The notes: generated from the sequence alone by a model not told the origin. 64,000 bases of DNA from Lachnoclostridium sp. UBA5725 (GCA_002419585.1 DIGJ01000012.1:1-64000), one strand, 5' to 3'; positions 8,577-17,421 are shown, numbered from the stretch's first letter. Program-made: numbers and translations.

Positions 8577-9638
8577 ATGAACGAAAACCGCACATCGAAT
8601 GAGAGCGAGCCAAAACACCAGCGACGTGTTCGATATAAAGGCACACATCCAAAGACGTTTCACGAAAAATACAAGGAACATAATCCTGAGCATTATGCAG
8701 ATACCGTATCAAAGGTAATTCAAAAGGGAGGTACTCCTGCGGGGATGCATATTTCAATCTGCGTAAAAGAAATACTAGAAATCCTGCAAATTACGCCAGG
8801 ACAAACTGGATTAGATGCTACGCTTGGCTATGGTGGTCATACCTTAGAGATGCTAAAATGTCTAGATTCAAAAGGACGTTTGTATGCACTTGATGTCGAT
8901 CCAATTGAGTTGCCTCGTACCAAAGAACGTTTGGAGCATCTAGGTTATGGCCCAGAAATTTTAGAAATCCGCCAAATGAACTTCTCACAAATCGATCAAA
9001 TTCTTCCTGATTCTGGTCCGTTTGATTTTGTATTGGCTGATTTGGGCGTATCTTCCATGCAAATTGATAATCCTGAACGAGGATTTTCTTTTAAAACAGA
9101 TGGACCATTAGACTTGCGACTGAATCCAGAAATGGGAAAAACAATCAACGATCGTTTAAAAACAATATCACTTCCAGAATTGCAAGGAATGTTGATTGAA
9201 AATGCGGACGAGCCTTATTATGCCGAAATCGCTCGTGCGATAATTTCCAATCGAAAAAAAGGAGACATTACCACAACGACGCAGCTTAGAATTATCATCA
9301 AAGAAGCGCTGAAAGCGATTCCTAAAATCACCGAGGACGACATAAAAAAATCTTGTCAACGGTGTTTCCAAGCATTACGAATTGATATCAATGATGAATT
9401 TGAAGTCTTAGATACGTTTTTAGAAAAACTTCCTACTGTCCTTTCATCAGGTGGCCGTGTTGCCATACTTACTTTTCACTCCGGGGAAGATCGCCGCGTT
9501 AAAAAATCGTTCAAACAATTTTTAAATGAAGGTATTTATAGTGAAATCGCGCCAGATCCTATTCGCCCGTCATCTGAGGAATGTCATGCCAATAGTCGCG
9601 CACGCTGTGCCAAATTGCGATGGGCAATTAAAGCATAA
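8577..9638 (+). CDS. rsmH: RsmH-family 16S rRNA (cytosine1402-N4)-methyltransferase
   Basis: S-adenosylmethionine-dependent methyltransferase of the MraW/RsmH family. It shows the SAM-binding LDATLGYGGHT motif (about 77-87), FDFVLADLGVSSMQID and GFSF(K)xDGPLDLR in the middle, and the C-terminal ILTFHSGEDRRVK and SNSRARCAKLR-like end. At 353 residues it is some 40 longer than usual because of a basic N-terminal extension. It is not in a division-cell-wall (dcw) cluster, the normal place of mraW, so it is probably a second paralogue, as occurs in some Clostridia. The start follows GAGGGA about 7 nt upstream. Confidence 0.85.
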   Translation: MNENRTSNESEPKHQRRVRYKGTHPKTFHEKYKEHNPEHYADTVSKVIQKGGTPAGMHISICVKEILEILQITPGQTGLDATLGYGGHTLEMLKCLDSKGRLYALDVDPIELPRTKERLEHLGYGPEILEIRQMNFSQIDQILPDSGPFDFVLADLGVSSMQIDNPERGFSFKTDGPLDLRLNPEMGKTINDRLKTISLPELQGMLIENADEPYYAEIARAIISNRKKGDITTTTQLRIIIKEALKAIPKITEDDIKKSCQRCFQALRIDINDEFEVLDTFLEKLPTVLSSGGRVAILTFHSGEDRRVKKSFKQFLNEGIYSEIAPDPIRPSSEECHANSRARCAKLRWAIKA

Positions 9639-9695
9639 GTTATACATGAGGTTATAAAAAAGGGGTATAAACTAATTATTCAAAGGAGTATATTT

Positions 9696-11201
9696 ATGAA
9701 CGAAAAAGACACAAAAGTAAAGATACGAAAATTCAAAGAAAAATCAGAAAGAAATAAGGCCATAAACTTTTTTATGGTACTTGGTACCACCATATTATAT
9801 GGGTTATATATTGCCATTTTGTTTTATCAGTTTCATACAAATTCACTCACATTGTTAAAAACAATTCCACTTATCTTCTTGTGCTGTCTTGCAATTGGTT
9901 TGAATTGGATTACCGTATGGAAAAATGCAAAAAGTGATTTATTTGCTCCTATCTGTTTAGTCGCATATATGATTATATACTCTGCTATGCTTCTAATCAT
10001 GAAAAGCAGCTATATTCAATTTAGTGTAGTTCCTGTTTTATGCGCAGCCATTTTATTTTATAATGTAAAGTTTTCTAAGGTCATGTTTCTTTGGGGAACC
10101 TTCGTAAATATCATATATCTTGTCCTGTTGAATTTTGCTAAAACGGACCATATTCTTGAACAGTATCTTATATTCATTGTTTTACTGTTAACGCTAAATA
10201 CGATTTATAAATGTACCGATATTGGTCATCGTTTTTCACACGACTCACTCCATGGAATTATGGATGAGCAGAAAATTCAAGAAGCTATCTTAAGTGATAT
10301 CTTAAACATTGCAGAAATAGTACAAAACGGTACCACAACTAGCAACCAGCTTGTAAATGAATTAGAAGAATCCACGGAAATCGTAAACACCGCTGTAAGC
10401 GAAATATCAGCAAGCACACAGGCTACTGCTATCAATATTCAGGAACAGACAGTTATGACGCAGTCCATACAGCAGTTAATCAATGATACCGTAGAGCGCT
10501 CCGATAAAATGGTCATCCTCGCGAACAATTCAACAGATTCGATAAGTGAAAGCTTACAAATCATGAATCACCTGAAAGAGCAATCAAATGGTATTACGTC
10601 AACAAACGCTATGGTTGCAAATTCAATGGAAAAACTACAGGAGAAAACGAAGGAAGTTCACGATATTGCTAATATTATTTTTAGTATCTCCAGTCAAACG
10701 AATTTATTAGCCTTAAACGCTTCTATCGAGAGTGCACGAGCTGGAGAAGCCGGAAAAGGATTCGCAGTCGTTGCAAACCAGATAAGAGAATTGGCTGAGC
10801 AAACCAGAAAATCAACGGAAAATATAGCAAAAATTATTGATCAGTTGAATGCCAATGCGATCGAGGCTTCACAGAATGTTAGCGAAACTATTAAGGCTGT
10901 GGAAGAACAAGGTTCTTTAATCTCAACCGCTTCCCAAAGTTTTGAAAAGATAAATAATAATGTAACTGATTTAACGGATCATATTGTGGAAATCGATACC
11001 ATGTTGACCGATTTGTCCGGTGCAAATAATCGAATTGTTGAAAACATCGGTCATTTATCCGCTACAACAGAAGAAATCACAGCTAGTTCACAAGAAGCTT
11101 CTGCTATCAGTGAAAAGAATCTTTCGAATGCAGAAAATGCAAAAGAATTACTGGAAGAAGTCATTCAAACATCGAAACGTTTTGATAAATATTTGAAATA
11201 A
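9696..11201 (+). CDS. Methyl-accepting chemotaxis protein
   Basis: 501-residue chemoreceptor. Residues about 25-170 hold five or six hydrophobic segments with very short loops, so there is no large extracellular ligand domain; the sensor may detect signals within or near the membrane. The C-terminal half is the long coiled-coil signalling domain with the conserved hairpin tip (LLALNASIESARAGEAGKGF) that contacts CheA/CheW. The start follows AAAGGAG. It is a single gene with a strong terminator at 11246; no other chemotaxis gene lies in the window. The signal is unknown. Confidence 0.9.
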   Translation: MNEKDTKVKIRKFKEKSERNKAINFFMVLGTTILYGLYIAILFYQFHTNSLTLLKTIPLIFLCCLAIGLNWITVWKNAKSDLFAPICLVAYMIIYSAMLLIMKSSYIQFSVVPVLCAAILFYNVKFSKVMFLWGTFVNIIYLVLLNFAKTDHILEQYLIFIVLLLTLNTIYKCTDIGHRFSHDSLHGIMDEQKIQEAILSDILNIAEIVQNGTTTSNQLVNELEESTEIVNTAVSEISASTQATAINIQEQTVMTQSIQQLINDTVERSDKMVILANNSTDSISESLQIMNHLKEQSNGITSTNAMVANSMEKLQEKTKEVHDIANIIFSISSQTNLLALNASIESARAGEAGKGFAVVANQIRELAEQTRKSTENIAKIIDQLNANAIEASQNVSETIKAVEEQGSLISTASQSFEKINNNVTDLTDHIVEIDTMLTDLSGANNRIVENIGHLSATTEEITASSQEASAISEKNLSNAENAKELLEEVIQTSKRFDKYLK

Positions 11202-11245
11202 GTGTTTGACACTCCAATCGTGAATGAAGCATATCAAATGAAAAA

Positions 11246-11294
11246 ATAGTTGCCAGGAAATATATTTGAGATTTCCTGGCAACTATATCTTTTT
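11246..11294 (+). terminator. Rho-independent terminator of the chemoreceptor gene
   Basis: 16-bp stem (11246-11261 with 11271-11286) followed by ATCTTTTT on the plus strand. It faces the convergent ABC-F gene. Confidence 0.85.
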
Positions 11295-11331
11295 GCTTAG
11301 ATCGATTCACCTTGAAACATATTTTTTTTGT

Positions 11332-13245
11332 TTACACGTTAAAATATTCGAAATATGCCGTTTCAAGTTCCTGACTGATTTCCTCTTTTTTTCCATAACA
11401 TTCATTTAGTTTCTCACTATCCGAACTATGCAAACAAATCAGTTCCTCAATCGCTCTCAACTTTCCTTCCATATGTTCGATACTTGCTTCCAACAGCTCT
11501 ATCTTTCGTAGATTCGGTTTTTTAACTTTTTCCAGCTTGGTTACTACGTTTTTCCCATCCTCTGCTTTGTGGCTATTCTTATCCTTCACAATTGTTCTAT
11601 CTTGTAACACTTCCTTACTATCGTTATACTTTTTGATTTCTTCTTGATAATACTGATAATCACCATAATATTCCTTAATCATACCATTTTCTATTACAAC
11701 GATTTTACTAGCGATTTTATCAATAAAATACCGGTCATGTGAAACAAACAACAAGGTTCCTTCAAAGCTTAATAAGGTATCTTCCAGTACTTCCCTTGAA
11801 TCAATATCAAGATGGTTGGTAGGTTCATCCAAAACAAGAAAATTAACACCCTCAAACGTAAGCGAGCATAATCTTAGACGGCTCTTTTCGCCTCCAGATA
11901 ACATCTTGATTTTTTTATTCACATCTTCCTTTACAAATAGTACTTTTGCAAGCTGCGATCTTGCCTCTCCATAAGAGATATTATGAAGTCTCGAAAAATA
12001 TTCTAAGATAGTCTGGTCTTCATCCTCAAAATCAACATGTTGCGCCAGATATCCAATCTTAACTTGAGCACCTAGTTTCACTGTTCCCTCATCCGCCTCT
12101 AATTCACCTAACAAAATCTTAAGAAGTGTTGTTTTGCCACAGCCATTATCTCCTATAATACAGACGCTATCCTGAAAAAGCACTTGTAAGCAAACATTTT
12201 CTAATAGCGCTCGATTGTCAAACGATTTTTTTACATGAATCGATTCGATCACCATTTTTCCAGATCGATCGACTTTTGTTTGATTTAGGCGCATTTTCCT
12301 CTTACCAAGTACTGGGCGATTTAATTCATCCATTTTTTCCAGACGCTTTTCAATTACCTTTGCACGCTTATACATCGCTTCACTATCGCGCATCGCACCC
12401 CATATACGGAATCGTTCAATCTGCTGTTCCATTCGATCAATTTTTTTCTGTTGATTTTCATAATCCTTTAGGGCAATAAGAAATCTTCTCTCCTTCTCTT
12501 CCACATAATAACTATAATTGCCAAGATAAACTTCCGCATGGTCTTGATTTAAGTCAATCATCTTACTGACAACATGATCCAAAAAGTATCGATCATGTGA
12601 AATAATAAGTGCCGCACCTTTGTAATCTTTTAAGAAGTTCTCTAGCCATAGAATTGTGTTCATATCTAGATGGTTCGTCGGCTCATCTAGTAACAAAATA
12701 TCGGGCTCCTCTAAGAGTAATTTTGCCAAAATAATTCTAGTTTTCTCCCCACCACTTAGGCTGGAAAATTGTATTTGCTTTAAGTTTTCTGTAATGTTAA
12801 GTCCCTCTGTTATTTTACGAATACGAGTCTCCAGTTCATACCCCCCACTTAGCTCATACTGCTCCTGCAAACGACTATATCGCTTAACAGCCTCCTCTAG
12901 GTCATCTTGTTCTACATTAGCCATATTCAATTCCAGTTCGTTCATTTTCTTTCGCAGTTCATGAACCTTCGAAAACGCCATCTGAATGACATCCATCGTC
13001 GTTGTTGCTTCTGGATATTCTGGAATCTGATCAAGATAACCAAGCTTACAATCTTTACGAATACTAATTTCTCCAGCTTGATGCTCCTCCATACCCATCA
13101 AAGTTTTCATTAACGTTGTCTTCCCACACCCATTCTGCCCAACTAAACCGATATGCTCACCAGTTTTTATTTCAAATGAGATGGTTTCAAATATCTTATT
13201 TGCTCCGTAATATTTGGTTAGATTATTTATATTTAATTCGATCAT
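11332..13245 (-). CDS. ABC-F family ATPase (YdiF-like)
   Basis: Soluble protein with two ABC domains in one chain and no membrane segment. Walker A motifs are GQNGCGKTT (36-44) and GDNGCGKTT (about 363-371); both halves carry LSGGEK signatures followed by DEPTNHLD. The interdomain linker is rich in Arg/Lys and a charged C-terminal coiled coil follows (about 545-637), as in YdiF-type ABC-F proteins of 630-650 residues. ABC-F proteins act on ribosomes as translation factors or antibiotic-protection proteins. This sequence alone does not show resistance, and the 637-residue length favours the housekeeping type. Monocistronic; its promoter region holds a TTGTAT-17-TAATTT match. Confidence 0.88.
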   Translation of the reverse strand: MIELNINNLTKYYGANKIFETISFEIKTGEHIGLVGQNGCGKTTLMKTLMGMEEHQAGEISIRKDCKLGYLDQIPEYPEATTTMDVIQMAFSKVHELRKKMNELELNMANVEQDDLEEAVKRYSRLQEQYELSGGYELETRIRKITEGLNITENLKQIQFSSLSGGEKTRIILAKLLLEEPDILLLDEPTNHLDMNTILWLENFLKDYKGAALIISHDRYFLDHVVSKMIDLNQDHAEVYLGNYSYYVEEKERRFLIALKDYENQQKKIDRMEQQIERFRIWGAMRDSEAMYKRAKVIEKRLEKMDELNRPVLGKRKMRLNQTKVDRSGKMVIESIHVKKSFDNRALLENVCLQVLFQDSVCIIGDNGCGKTTLLKILLGELEADEGTVKLGAQVKIGYLAQHVDFEDEDQTILEYFSRLHNISYGEARSQLAKVLFVKEDVNKKIKMLSGGEKSRLRLCSLTFEGVNFLVLDEPTNHLDIDSREVLEDTLLSFEGTLLFVSHDRYFIDKIASKIVVIENGMIKEYYGDYQYYQEEIKKYNDSKEVLQDRTIVKDKNSHKAEDGKNVVTKLEKVKKPNLRKIELLEASIEHMEGKLRAIEELICLHSSDSEKLNECYGKKEEISQELETAYFEYFNV

Positions 13246-13316
13246 TCTTCTATTTTACCTTTCCTTCTTGCATTTTATTGACTATGCGAAATTACCTCAT
13301 TGTAATTTTGTATACA

Positions 13317-13350
13317 AAAAAACCCAAAGCCACTAAGCCTTGGGTTTTCA
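13317..13350. terminator. Terminator hairpin, used best by the minus-strand peptide gene
   Basis: The stem AAAACCCAAAGC/GCCTTGGGTTTT (one mismatch, 6-nt loop) is flanked by A-runs on the left, which gives a T-run after the hairpin on the minus strand. It therefore ends the small minus-strand gene at 13373-13501 before the ABC-F promoter. Confidence 0.7.
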
Positions 13351-13372
13351 TTATAAAAATCAAATTATTCTA

Positions 13373-13501
13373 TCATGAAATATCCAACTTGCTTATATGG
13401 TTTTTTTGAAAGCTATTAAATTTGGACGCACTTATCCCGTTAATTGGTAAAATTGCGTTCATAATAGCTTCAAAAGTGATCCATCTAAGTGTTGTGTTCA
13501 T
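13373..13501 (-). CDS. Candidate 42-residue peptide of unknown function
   Basis: Small open frame with a complete expression cassette on the minus strand: promoter TTGACC-17-TAATAT (13536-13564), AAAGGATGG 9 nt before the ATG, and a T-run terminator at 13317-13350. The peptide starts MNTTLRWITFEAIMN, has a hydrophobic first half (about 5-23) and a polar, Lys/Ser/Asn-rich second half, with no Cys. I do not recognise the family. Three 20-bp direct repeats (13568-13627) end right at the -35 box, a layout seen at activator-controlled peptide promoters, so a regulated secreted or signalling peptide is possible but unproven. It may alternatively be a chance frame in a small RNA. Confidence 0.4.
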   Translation of the reverse strand: MNTTLRWITFEAIMNAILPINGISASKFNSFQKNHISKLDIS

Positions 13502-13535
13502 GTTTAACCATCCTTTTTTTGATACTCTATTATAA

Positions 13536-13564
13536 ATATTATTCCAAAATATGTATTTGGTCAA
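13536..13564 (-). promoter_or_regulatory. Promoter of the candidate peptide gene
   Basis: Minus strand: -35 TTGACC (complement of 13559-13564), 17-bp spacer, -10 TAATAT (complement of 13536-13541). The first direct repeat begins 4 bp upstream of the -35 box. Confidence 0.55.
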
Positions 13565-13567
13565 GAA

Positions 13568-13627
13568 GTTTTTTAATCAATGTAATCGTTTTTTAATCAA
13601 TGTAATCGTTTTTTGACCGACGTAATC
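13568..13627. repeat. Three tandem 20-bp direct repeats upstream of the peptide promoter
   Basis: Units at 13568-13587 and 13588-13607 are identical (GTTTTTTAATCAATGTAATC on the plus strand). The third, 13608-13627, differs at four positions but keeps GTTTTTT and GTAATC. The 20-bp period is close to two helical turns, which would place a bound regulator on one face of the DNA. Three units without spacers is not a CRISPR. Confidence 0.8.
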
Positions 13628-13634
13628 GTACTTC

Positions 13635-13688
13635 AATAAAATAAGCATGAAAGCTATCTCGTGATACAGCTTTCACGCTTATTTTATT
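13635..13688 (-). terminator. Terminator-like hairpin after the cotF-like genes
   Basis: 21-bp arms (13635-13655 with 13668-13688) with one mismatch and a 12-nt loop. The arm ends in TTATTTTATT-type sequence on both strands. It lies 22 bp after the stop of the minus-strand CotF-like gene and likely ends that transcript. Confidence 0.6.
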
Positions 13689-13710
13689 AAAACACAGTAC
13701 TACAAATTAT

Positions 13711-13992
13711 CTATAGTAAACTGGCACTTCCAGTTACGCAGCTTTCAAATTTCTGCTTTGTTTCCATTATCTTTTTTTCTTCCGCATTTGGTGTCGGATA
13801 GTATCCCTTATCATGCATCATGCGAAATACATCTTGCTGAATTGCATGTTCTTGATCTAAAACTCGCATAAAAGTATTTCTCAGATCCTCATGAATGCAT
13901 TCATTTGCAAACAAATTATAATTACTGGTAGATCCTTTTTCTGTTGCAAGCGCATCAGCTAATATTTCTTTTTCTGAAAATGGTTGATTCAT
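13711..13992 (-). CDS. CotF-like spore coat protein
   Basis: 93-residue protein of the CotF family (PF07875), a four-helix, ferritin-like fold found in spore coats. Visible features are 'SEKEILADALATEKGSTSNYNLFANEC' followed by 'DLRNTFMRVLDQEHAIQQDVFRMMHDKGYY', the conserved helix pair of this family. It is about the length of the domain alone. It lies 14 bp after a second, shorter relative (14007-14192) and probably shares its transcript. The function in spores is inferred from the family. Confidence is high for family membership and moderate for the coat role. Confidence 0.8.
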   Translation of the reverse strand: MNQPFSEKEILADALATEKGSTSNYNLFANECIHEDLRNTFMRVLDQEHAIQQDVFRMMHDKGYYPTPNAEEKKIMETKQKFESCVTGSASLL

Positions 13993-14006
13993 AAAAGTCC
14001 CTCCTA

Positions 14007-14192
14007 CTATTTTAGATGTGAATAAAGTTCATTGAAATGTCCCTGGTGCTTATCTGCAATATCCGTAAATTTTGTCTTGATTTCTGAGTCACTTGATTCA
14101 TTCGCAAGCATGTGAAATTTTTTCACCAGTAAATCTTCCTCCGATAATGCATCTTTTAAACAGGACAACTCTTTTTCCGATAATTGTACCAT
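14007..14192 (-). CDS. Short CotF-like protein
   Basis: 61-residue protein, 'LSEKELSCLKDALSEEDLLVKKFHMLANES' then 'KFTDIADKHQGHFNELYSHL'. It matches the first helical hairpin of the downstream CotF-like protein but stops before the C-terminal helices, so it is about two thirds of the usual domain. AAGGAG sits 8 nt upstream of the ATG. It probably forms a two-gene unit with the gene at 13711. Such paired short and long CotF-like genes are common in Clostridia. Confidence 0.72.
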   Translation of the reverse strand: MVQLSEKELSCLKDALSEEDLLVKKFHMLANESSDSEIKTKFTDIADKHQGHFNELYSHLK

Positions 14193-14327
14193 ACTTTAAT
14201 CTCCTTTCTTTTCTTTGCGTTATAGTATCAACACTTCTATTTTTTCACATTTTGAAGAAAATATGTATGAATTTCATAATTATTATATTAACGTAGTATC
14301 ATACAAATTTTTTGCCATGTATCAAAA

Positions 14328-15467
14328 TCAGCTCTGAGTTTTCTGCTCAGAGCTTTCTGCTGCTTTTGTCAAATCTTGAGTAAGCTTTTCCGTTCGATGG
14401 TTACGCATTATTTTAAACCTAATTATTATTCGATATTCCTGATTCATTGAACCTATTCTTTCCTCAATACGTTTTTTTATTTCATTTTCTCTCTTTTCTA
14501 ATTTCATCGGTAAGCTTATGTCAACATGAATCACCTTATAGGTTTCAGCTTGCACAATTCGAAAATTTTTAATTAGAATTGATCCATCAATCTTATTAAT
14601 CTCTTCAACGATTTTGGAATATATCTGGTTCTCATTTTCATCCTTGATTAGATAATTCATCTGAATCATACTGTCACACCCTAACTGCTGATATAATGCA
14701 TGTGAAATACCTTCCGGAATACATTTTGTAAATACAGAATTCTCTGGTTCATAAGCTTCTATTTTCATCGCCACCATAAATCTTCCGACGCCATAATCAT
14801 GAACGGTCATATCCTGAATAGATTCAATCACTTCGAACTGCTTCACAATTTTTTCCACTTGCACTATTAATTCTTTATCAGGAGCCTTCCCAACAATCCT
14901 TTTGCTTGTTTCCTTTATAGTTGAATATCCTGTATAAATTATAAAGACAGAAACAATCATTCCACACCAACCATCGATTCTCCATCCAAATACAGTATTG
15001 ACAATCGTTGAAAATAATACCGTTGCAGTCGCTATAGAATCACATAAGCTGTCAGCCGACATTGCTTTTATTGCCTCTGAATCTTTCTTTTTACCAGCTT
15101 TCCTATAATAAATAAACATATATGATTTTACCAAAATTGATACTATCAGAATTAGAAAAACAACAAAATTAACCCTTAAATCTTTTGGATCCTTGATATT
15201 TTCCCATGATGTCTGTACCAGTTCATAACCGGCAAGCATGACAACCATTGAACTAAATAGGCTTACCATCCATTCCATTCGTCCATGGCCAAAAGGATGT
15301 TTATCACCTTTTCCACATCCTGCAATTTTAATTCCTAATAAAGCTATCGCTGCATTTCCAGCATCTAAAATATTATTCCATGCATCCGCCGTAATTGCCA
15401 TTGATCCACTTATATTTCCGATTAGAAATTTACAAAGAAACATTATCACATTTAATATAATTGCCAT
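14328..15467 (-). CDS. Cation diffusion facilitator (CDF) transporter
   Basis: Proton-coupled divalent metal exporter. The metal site residues are present: ADAWNNILD in the second membrane segment, HPFGHGRMEW, and SADSLCDS in the fifth. The C-terminal cytoplasmic part (about 200-379) is longer than usual and may hold a duplicated metal-binding dimerisation domain. The N-terminus is unusually short: the protein starts at what is normally mid-first-helix, lacking some 20-30 residues. Its ATG directly follows the TAG of the MATE gene in the same reading frame. GGAAG 8 nt upstream could serve as ribosome binding site. Metal specificity cannot be read. Confidence 0.85.
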   Translation of the reverse strand: MAIILNVIMFLCKFLIGNISGSMAITADAWNNILDAGNAAIALLGIKIAGCGKGDKHPFGHGRMEWMVSLFSSMVVMLAGYELVQTSWENIKDPKDLRVNFVVFLILIVSILVKSYMFIYYRKAGKKKDSEAIKAMSADSLCDSIATATVLFSTIVNTVFGWRIDGWCGMIVSVFIIYTGYSTIKETSKRIVGKAPDKELIVQVEKIVKQFEVIESIQDMTVHDYGVGRFMVAMKIEAYEPENSVFTKCIPEGISHALYQQLGCDSMIQMNYLIKDENENQIYSKIVEEINKIDGSILIKNFRIVQAETYKVIHVDISLPMKLEKRENEIKKRIEERIGSMNQEYRIIIRFKIMRNHRTEKLTQDLTKAAESSEQKTQS

Positions 15468-16814
15468 CTAATTCACTTCCGTTCTATAATTTACTCCATA
15501 AGCAAACATTCCTGTCAAAAATACATTTCCAATATCAGCAATTGGCTGTGCAAATAAAATACCTTGAACGCCAAAAAGCTGTGGCAGAATCAAAACAAGA
15601 GGAATAAAAAACAATCCTTGACGACATATGCTTAATATACCTCCCTGCTTTGATTTTCCCAATGCCAGATAAAAGGTACCATAGACCAACTGAAAGCCTA
15701 AGGTTGCAAAAACAATTCCATTTAATATAAGTGCTTCTTTCCCTACTTTCATGACGATTAGATCATTTTTATTAAACAGCTCAACGATATTACTTGAAAA
15801 AGCAATCAATCCTGCTGCCACTAAGATACAGAAACAGCTTGTCAATCTCAAAGCAAACTTTTTTGCTTCTTCCACACGAGTCCAATTTTTTGCCCCATAA
15901 TTATAACCGACAAATGGTTGAAATCCCTTGAGAAATCCGAAAACTGCCATTGTTCCCAGCGCTATGACTCTTGCTTCAATTCCGATTGCTGCAACCACAG
16001 AATCTCCGTAATCTGCTGCAATGAAATTCGTTATACCCACTGCTACGCTGGTCAATATTTGAAATGCCAAAATTGGCAATCCAACCTTAAAGATTTCCAT
16101 ATAAATTTTCTTATCTATACTTAATTTCTTTAATGAGATATGGAAAACACTTTTTCTACCAAAAATATAACTTACATATAATGTTGTCGAAACCATATTC
16201 GCTACCAGTGTTGCTGCAGCTGCCCCCATTACCCCCATATGTAAAACATATATCATAACTGGATCAAGCCCTGCATTGAGCATTCCGCCGCAGAACATTG
16301 CAATCATACTAAATCTAGAAGCACCTTCTGCTGTAATGATATTATTTACTGTTACATTAAATACATTGAACAACAGACTGAACACAAAAACATAACCATA
16401 TTGCCGTGCATAAGGAAGAATGGTTGGCGTTGCTCCCAGACATTTTAGGATTGGCGTCATAATTAATAATAGAAAAAGTATACAGATTCCTCCTATGCAC
16501 ACGCTTGTAAACAATGCTGTGGAAGCACAGCTATCCGCTTCTTTATGCTGCCTGTTTCCTAAAAGTCTGGCAAGATAGGATGATGCGCCACTACCAAACA
16601 GCAATGCAATTCCTGTCATGATTGTCCCTATTGGAAATACAATAGACACTGCTCCCATTTGTGAGGTTCCTAATTTCGCCACAAAAAAAGTGTCTACTAC
16701 ATTATATAGTGCCGCTATTAACATTCCTACCATCGTCGGAATTCCAAGTTTTAAAAGTGCAGTGGACACGTTTGCATCTTTTAGTAAAAATAGTTTTTTT
16801 GTTTCATTTTCCAT
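15468..16814 (-). CDS. MATE family efflux transporter
   Basis: 448-residue multidrug and toxin extrusion transporter with about 12 membrane segments in two related halves, starting 'LLKLGIPTMVGMLIAALYNVVDTFFVAKLG', the family hallmark. It is an antiporter of cationic drugs or similar compounds; the actual substrate is unknown. AAAAGGAGAA precedes the start. It lies downstream of a marR gene and has its own promoter with a palindrome (16847-16875), so MarR control is likely. Its single stop codon separates it in frame from the CDF gene. Confidence 0.88.
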   Translation of the reverse strand: MENETKKLFLLKDANVSTALLKLGIPTMVGMLIAALYNVVDTFFVAKLGTSQMGAVSIVFPIGTIMTGIALLFGSGASSYLARLLGNRQHKEADSCASTALFTSVCIGGICILFLLLIMTPILKCLGATPTILPYARQYGYVFVFSLLFNVFNVTVNNIITAEGASRFSMIAMFCGGMLNAGLDPVMIYVLHMGVMGAAAATLVANMVSTTLYVSYIFGRKSVFHISLKKLSIDKKIYMEIFKVGLPILAFQILTSVAVGITNFIAADYGDSVVAAIGIEARVIALGTMAVFGFLKGFQPFVGYNYGAKNWTRVEEAKKFALRLTSCFCILVAAGLIAFSSNIVELFNKNDLIVMKVGKEALILNGIVFATLGFQLVYGTFYLALGKSKQGGILSICRQGLFFIPLVLILPQLFGVQGILFAQPIADIGNVFLTGMFAYGVNYRTEVN

Positions 16815-16846
16815 AATTATTTCTCCTTTTAATGTTTAGGATATAT

Positions 16847-16875
16847 ACTGTATAGAATCTATACTTTATATGCAA
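16847..16875 (-). promoter_or_regulatory. Promoter of the MATE gene with MarR-type palindrome
   Basis: Minus strand TTGCAT (complement of 16870-16875), 17 bp, TACAGT (complement of 16847-16852). The perfect 15-bp palindrome GTATAGA-A-TCTATAC (16850-16864 on the plus strand) sits between the boxes and could be the site of the upstream MarR-family regulator. Confidence 0.5.
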
Positions 16876-16942
16876 AAAAATTTTCCTTTAGGGGGGATTC
16901 TCGGATTCATATCATAGGTAAACAATGTATAACTCCCCCCAA
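16872..16942 (-). terminator. Terminator of marR
   Basis: GGGGGGATT (16891-16899) pairs with AACTCCCCCC (16931-16940) around a loop of about 30 nt. On the minus strand the stem is followed by TAAAGGAAAATTTTTTT. It separates marR from the MATE promoter. Confidence 0.5.
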
Positions 16943-16953
16943 CACAACCGATT

Positions 16954-17421
16954 TTAGCTTTCGTCTTGATCATTCTTCAATTTTTTATCCATCATGTTGT
17001 CAAACACATGTAGAATTTCTTCCAATTTTTCATATAACTCATCTGGCATATCTTTTAACATGACAAAAAGTTCTTCATTGGACGCCTTATGGAATTCTTT
17101 GTGACCTTCGTATGCTTTTCGTCCGATATCCGTAAGCTCAAGTCTTACTTCGGTATCTGAATTTGGAGAAATACTTTTTTTCACTGCACCTTTGTCAACT
17201 AATTTATAAATCATCTGAGAAGCAGCTCCCTTTGTAATTCCCTGATAAGTTGCAAGGCGTGTAATATTGATGTCTTCAATTTCTCCAATTGCTTCAATTG
17301 TATGAATCTCTACTCTTGAAAAAGTAAGATCTGTCCCATATCGTCTTTGCTTTTTCTCTGTCTGATTATACTTATGGATGGTACGCTCCATTAATGCTGA
17401 TAACGATCTATAATCTCTCAT
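16954..17421 (-). CDS. MarR family transcriptional regulator
   Basis: 155-residue winged-helix regulator. The DNA-binding core (about 35-110) shows 'INITRLATYQGITKGAASQMIYKLVDKGAVKKS' followed by the wing 'SDTEVRLELTDIGRKAYEGH'. Long N- and C-terminal helices would form the dimer interface. It is immediately upstream of a MATE-CDF efflux pair and probably represses it in response to a small ligand. Its own promoter is TTGACA-17-TACTAT (17471-17499). Confidence 0.87.
   Translation of the reverse strand: MRDYRSLSALMERTIHKYNQTEKKQRRYGTDLTFSRVEIHTIEAIGEIEDINITRLATYQGITKGAASQMIYKLVDKGAVKKSISPNSDTEVRLELTDIGRKAYEGHKEFHKASNEELFVMLKDMPDELYEKLEEILHVFDNMMDKKLKNDQDES

Noticed and set aside
13568..13627. 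Possible CRISPR from 20-bp repeats
   Set aside because: Units are directly adjacent without spacers and only three in number; no cas genes nearby.
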